Source: JBLMZW01 sp050259035
GTDB taxonomy: Bacteria > Bacillota > Syntrophomonadia > Syntrophomonadales > DTU052
Length of the DNA: 25,714 bases
Assembly (NCBI GenBank): GCA_050259035.1
Contig: JBLMZW010000178.1
Location: forward strand, 1-25,714
Direction of reading: 5' to 3'
Below the pieces are notes generated by a model that saw only the letters and a list, made by a program, of their open reading frames with translations, searched no databases and was not told the DNA's origin. Below are positions 22,869-25,714 of the stretch, piece by piece; within the stretch, counting starts at the first letter, position 1, and every line of letters begins with the position of its first letter. A program made the translations under genes and the position numbers.

Positions 22869-22893
22869 CTTACAGGGACTGTTCTCCTGTCAG
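22869..22893 (+). repeat. Internal degraded copy of the terminal palindrome
   Basis: 25 nt reading CTTACAGGGACTG then TTCTCCTGTCAG. It is the 27-nt terminal sequence with a 2-nt deletion and a few changes, 12 nt beyond the transposase stop codon. It probably marks an older or alternative element boundary. Confidence 0.7.
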
Positions 22894-22905
22894 GATCTTT
22901 CACAT

Positions 22906-23697
22906 TTACTTTGGCACTACCGACTGAACACTGCCCCTTTTTAGGCCCAATAAGTCGGCAATCTTGCGTATAGATAGACCCGTATTACCTCTCATATAAG
23001 CAACAATCTCATTTCGGGTCCCGGCGTTCACCATCAAGTTTGGTAGGCTGGAGCCCGGCCACTCTTTTTGCAGATATTCTTCTAAAAACTGTTTTCCCTC
23101 CGCGACGCTCCAGGAAGACTCGTCCACTACATCAATAAACCCAATCGGGTTAGGCTTCCCGGAAAGGAGTTTAAACTCCCGTATAGCTTTCGGCCGATCC
23201 AGAGATAGTATTGAAAGTATGAATTCTATATCTACGTCCCTTGCTTCTGGCTTATCTGGAGCCAAATAACTCGAATAACTGCTCCACCTATATTTATCTG
23301 CCTTTTCTACTATACCGGCTTTAACCGGATTGTTATGAATGTACCTCGCAGCGGCTAATAAGTAGCTATCATCTTCTATAGGCTCACTCTTGAACCGATC
23401 CTGAAACAGGTGCCCTATCCGCTGGTTCTTCTGGTTAAAGTAATAAACGTAACTGGTACTCACCCGTTTCATGGTGGTCGCCAGGCTCTCTTTCCCTTCC
23501 CGGACGAGCAGATGAACATGATTATCCATAAGACAGTAGGCATAAAGAAATAAACCCGTCTCTTGCTTTTTACTAAACAGCGTCTCAAGAAACCGCTGTC
23601 TGTCATGATCATCAAGAAACAGGTTTTTTCTTTCATTTCCACGCATCATAACGTGGTAGGTTCCGGTTTCGGTTAGTATTCGCTGGTGCCGGGGCAT
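22906..23697 (-). CDS. REP-associated tyrosine (Y1, HUH) transposase
   Basis: 263 aa. The single-strand DNA transposase family related to IS200/IS605 TnpA. The HUH metal-binding motif is H60-V-H62 in LMDNHVHLL. The 'YLLAAARYIHNNPVKAGIV' helix (112-130) supplies the candidate catalytic tyrosine (Y112 or Y119). The N-terminus 'MPRHQRILTETGTYHVMMRGN' is typical of RAYT proteins. A C-terminal helix-turn-helix-like part (about 228-260, IVAYMRGNTGLSIRKIADLLGL) probably binds the palindromes. The frame is intact and full-length. ATG start with GGAGGAGAGG upstream. Flanking inverted 27-nt palindromes support an active or recently active unit. Confidence 0.88.
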   Translation of the reverse strand: MPRHQRILTETGTYHVMMRGNERKNLFLDDHDRQRFLETLFSKKQETGLFLYAYCLMDNHVHLLVREGKESLATTMKRVSTSYVYYFNQKNQRIGHLFQDRFKSEPIEDDSYLLAAARYIHNNPVKAGIVEKADKYRWSSYSSYLAPDKPEARDVDIEFILSILSLDRPKAIREFKLLSGKPNPIGFIDVVDESSWSVAEGKQFLEEYLQKEWPGSSLPNLMVNAGTRNEIVAYMRGNTGLSIRKIADLLGLKRGSVQSVVPK

Positions 23698-23764
23698 AGC
23701 GTCCTCTCCTCCACCATTTTTAGTGAATCGATCACTAGCCCCATTCTAGCAAATGACTAACTGG

Positions 23765-23791
23765 CTGACAAGAGAACCGTCCCCTTGTCAG
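23765..23791 (-). repeat. Right terminal palindrome of the transposase element
   Basis: The inverted partner of 22587-22613 (reverse complement CTGACAAGGGGACGG then TTCTCTTGTCAG, one difference). It lies 67 nt before the transposase start and about 135 nt upstream of the divergent helicase gene. Confidence 0.85.
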
Positions 23792-23926
23792 CGTTGCGGC
23801 TGTTTAATGTTGTGATATCATATGTATATGAGACAGCCTTTTGGGTAAAGGTGATACATTACAATAAGAATGCGCTTCCTGGCTTGGTCCAGGATACCTG
23901 CTTGCTAATGAAAGAAGATAATGATC

Positions 23927-25420
23927 ATGAGTAGTTTTAACTGTCTGGGCATTTCGCCCCCTATTTTGAAAGCCATTGAGGAAATGGGTTTTGAGACACC
24001 CACCGAGGTACAAAGCCAATCTATCCCTCACATTTTGAATCAGGAAGACCTAATAATCAAATCTAAGACTGGAAGCGGCAAGACTGCTGTTTTCGGCGTA
24101 CCAATGCTGCAATTGATTGATCCAATAGCGCCCGGCCCCCAGGGCTTGATCCTGACACCTACCCGCGAGTTGGCCGTCCAGGTCGACAGCGATATTAAAA
24201 AGATGTCAAAGCATCTGCAGCACAAAACTACGGCTGTTTATGGCCGTCACAGCATGGATATCGAAATTCAGGCTCTTAAAAAAGGTATTTCCATTGTTTC
24301 GGGAACACCCGGTCGGGTATTTGATCACATCAACCACCGTAATTTGGTCACCAAGCATATAAAATTCTTAGTTCTTGATGAAGCAGACAGGATGCTGGAC
24401 ATGGGTTTTCTTGATCAGGTTGTCCGAATTATCAGAACCCTGCCTAGAGACAGGGTGACTCTCCTATGCTCGGCCACCATTCCTCCTGAAATAAAAAAAA
24501 TATGCCGTGAATATATGAAACACCCGGTTATGATTGAAATCGAATCGCCAACCATGACAGTTGAAACCACCGAGCAGGCATACTATCGGATAGATAAAAA
24601 TCAAAAAAATGTGAATCTAAATCGGCTTCTCTTATATGAGCAGCCGGAAAGCTGTATGATCTTCTGCAACACCCGAGTTGCCGTAGATAGAGTCCACAGC
24701 TTTTTGTCACACAAAGGGTATGCCGCTCAACCTCTGCACGGCGATATACCTCAGAGCAGACGTTTAAGAACCATACAGCAGTTTAAACAGGGCGATTTTA
24801 ATATACTGGTCGCTACCGATGTTGCAGCCCGCGGTATTCATGTCGATGACTTGGGTTTGGTCATAAACTACGATGTGCCTCTGGAGAAGGACGGCTATGT
24901 GCACAGAATCGGTCGAACCGGCCGGGCCGGTGCCGGCGGCCGGGCTATAACCATGGTTTCAAGTGATGACATCATGAGCCTCTATGAGATTGAAGAACAT
25001 ATCGGAGTAATGATCCCTGAAGCAGACATGCCTCCGGAATCCTTTTTCAATGAGAACCTGGATTCTATCAATAAATGGATACAGGCCAATTCGCCGAAGG
25101 CCAAACCGCCTGTTGTCGCTCATAATTCACAGGTGAAAGTGACTCCAAAGAAAACTAACAATACAAGACTTTCTCAGTATCATGATAAACACAGAGATCA
25201 ACCAGTTAGGGTCAATAAAGAACTAGGCCCGGCTACAGCCGCCCGTACCGCTCAGCCTGCTAAGATGGACCCAGTCCAACCATTGACAAAGCCCGAACCT
25301 ATACGGTCCAAGAAAGCCGATCTGATCCCCGCAGTAAAAACCGTTGAGCCTGCAAAGGAACAGGTTCCACCAGTTAAAAAAACATTCCTGCAGCGTCTCA
25401 TTGATCGCCTTTACTGGTAA
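23927..25420 (+). CDS. DEAD-box ATP-dependent RNA helicase
   Basis: 497 aa. All helicase motifs are present: Q motif (Q29), Walker A SKTGSGKT (46-53), PTRELA (78-83), TPGR (127-130), DEAD (151-154), SAT (182-184), ATDVAARG (296-303) and HRIGRTGRAG (326-335). The core ends near residue 385. The tail (385-497) is rich in Lys, Pro and Ala, lacks a DbpA-type RNA-binding domain, and closes with a short amphipathic stretch (TFLQRLIDRLYW). This fits a CshA/DeaD-like helicase in ribosome assembly or mRNA turnover. The start is taken at ATG 23927, 9 nt after a weak AAAGAAG; ATG 23921 is the alternative. The leader contains a TCCTGG/CCAGGA hairpin (23877-23894), possibly a cold-shock-type structured UTR. 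Confidence 0.9.
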   Translation: MSSFNCLGISPPILKAIEEMGFETPTEVQSQSIPHILNQEDLIIKSKTGSGKTAVFGVPMLQLIDPIAPGPQGLILTPTRELAVQVDSDIKKMSKHLQHKTTAVYGRHSMDIEIQALKKGISIVSGTPGRVFDHINHRNLVTKHIKFLVLDEADRMLDMGFLDQVVRIIRTLPRDRVTLLCSATIPPEIKKICREYMKHPVMIEIESPTMTVETTEQAYYRIDKNQKNVNLNRLLLYEQPESCMIFCNTRVAVDRVHSFLSHKGYAAQPLHGDIPQSRRLRTIQQFKQGDFNILVATDVAARGIHVDDLGLVINYDVPLEKDGYVHRIGRTGRAGAGGRAITMVSSDDIMSLYEIEEHIGVMIPEADMPPESFFNENLDSINKWIQANSPKAKPPVVAHNSQVKVTPKKTNNTRLSQYHDKHRDQPVRVNKELGPATAARTAQPAKMDPVQPLTKPEPIRSKKADLIPAVKTVEPAKEQVPPVKKTFLQRLIDRLYW

Positions 25421-25471
25421 TGGGTTTTTATCGTCATCATAAATGTAACGAAGGATGACAGCGGGTATATA

Positions 25472-25714
25472 TTATTGCTCTATAACTTGGCCCATCAGCA
25501 GCGCTTCCAGTTGATGGGCAGGCATCGGTTTGTAGTAGAAATACCCTTGGATATCATCACACATTTGCTCTGCAAAGAATTCCAACTGGGATTCTGTTTC
25601 AACTCCCTCGGCAATTACTTTCAGTTTTAGGTTTTTGGCTAGTTGGATAATAGTCTTCGCTATAGCTTCATCTTTGTTGCCATTCTTAATTCCATGGACA
25701 AACTGCATATCGAT
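25472..25714 (-). CDS. EAL-domain protein, C-terminal end (runs off the window)
   Basis: The last 80 residues of a minus-strand protein that continues past the window end. The frame is open through 25714 (upstream codons read I-D before MQFV), and the KIDxxFV-like start matches EAL domains. Motifs seen are AIAKTIIQLAKNL, the catalytic-loop EGVET, and the closing DDIQGYFYYKPMP. It is a probable c-di-GMP phosphodiesterase, or the EAL half of a GGDEF-EAL protein; the catalytic EAL motif itself lies outside the window. It converges on the helicase gene, with 51 nt between and no clear terminator. Confidence 0.85.
   Translation of the reverse strand: MDMQFVHGIKNGNKDEAIAKTIIQLAKNLKLKVIAEGVETESQLEFFAEQMCDDIQGYFYYKPMPAHQLEALLMGQVIEQ

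Larger units (their letters stand above)
22587..23791 (-). mobile_element. REP-associated Y1 transposase element with 27-nt inverted ends
   Basis: A unit of 1205 bp bounded by near-identical inverted copies of a 27-nt imperfect palindrome (22587-22613 and 23765-23791), with one transposase gene inside. A third, degraded copy at 22869-22893 lies close to the 3' end of the transposase gene. The core element could therefore be 22869-23791 (923 bp), with the stretch 22614-22868 an added palindromic passenger. Such REP-associated HUH elements are usually single-copy, domesticated or slow-moving. Confidence 0.75.

Noticed and set aside
22731..22973. Plus-strand frames of 80 and 64 codons in the transposase element
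   Set aside because: They cover palindromic DNA and the end of the transposase gene, with no ribosome binding site or recognisable protein features.
25433..25459. GTCATC/GATGAC stem as a terminator between the helicase and EAL genes
   Set aside because: The loop is 15 nt and neither strand has a T tract after the stem.
1..25714. CRISPR array, tRNA or rRNA genes, prophage module
   Set aside because: No regularly spaced repeats, no tRNA cloverleaf and no rRNA or phage structural genes were seen on reading both strands. A tRNAscan and CRISPR finder run would settle it.

Overview
The window looks like a chromosomal segment of a low-to-mid GC Gram-positive bacterium, most likely an anaerobic clostridial Firmicute; a Syntrophomonas-type organism is a guess. 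The signs are strong AGGAGG-type ribosome binding sites, many TTG and GTG starts, TATAAT -10 boxes, a c-di-AMP (ydaO/yuaA) riboswitch, an RsbV/RsbW-type pair and a phasin-like protein. No rRNA, tRNA, CRISPR array or prophage was seen.

Positions 1-5660: a leader with two intrinsic-terminator hairpins precedes a MutS2-family ATPase that lacks the usual Smr nuclease domain. Facing it on the minus strand is the most interesting unit: a c-di-AMP riboswitch (about 5170-5300), a KamA-family radical-SAM enzyme whose substrate residues are those of glutamate 2,3-aminomutase rather than lysine 2,3-aminomutase, and an ArsB/NhaD-type ion transporter. Beta-glutamate is a compatible solute and c-di-AMP controls osmotic balance, so these parts read as one osmoadaptation operon.

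Positions 5660-9690: a small two-helix membrane protein, a large secreted protein (beta-propeller-like repeats, InlB-type repeat, two CARDB domains) and a solitary divergent flagellin-like protein. Positions 9700-12330: a membrane-anchored ACE-like (M2) zinc peptidase and an anti-sigma kinase/STAS partner-switch pair with no sigma factor next to it.

Positions 12500-16830: two tandem paralogous zinc-ribbon/RDD membrane proteins, duplicated together with their terminators and an upstream block, then a MATE efflux pump, a YkvA (DUF1232) protein and a DUF7352-like small protein. Positions 17000-18500: a compact GGDEF protein whose 3' end overlaps a small unknown gene by 110 nt, then a phasin-like coiled-coil protein.

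Positions 18780-22570 (minus strand): a probable operon of a zinc-ribbon membrane protein, the CCA-adding enzyme, a PAS histidine kinase and its NarL-type response regulator. Positions 22587-23791: a mobile element carrying a Y1 (REP-associated, HUH) transposase, bounded by 27-nt inverted palindromes. One palindromic module in it is also found, diverged and inverted, at 8611-8685. The window ends with a DEAD-box RNA helicase and the C-terminal end of an EAL-domain protein running off the edge.
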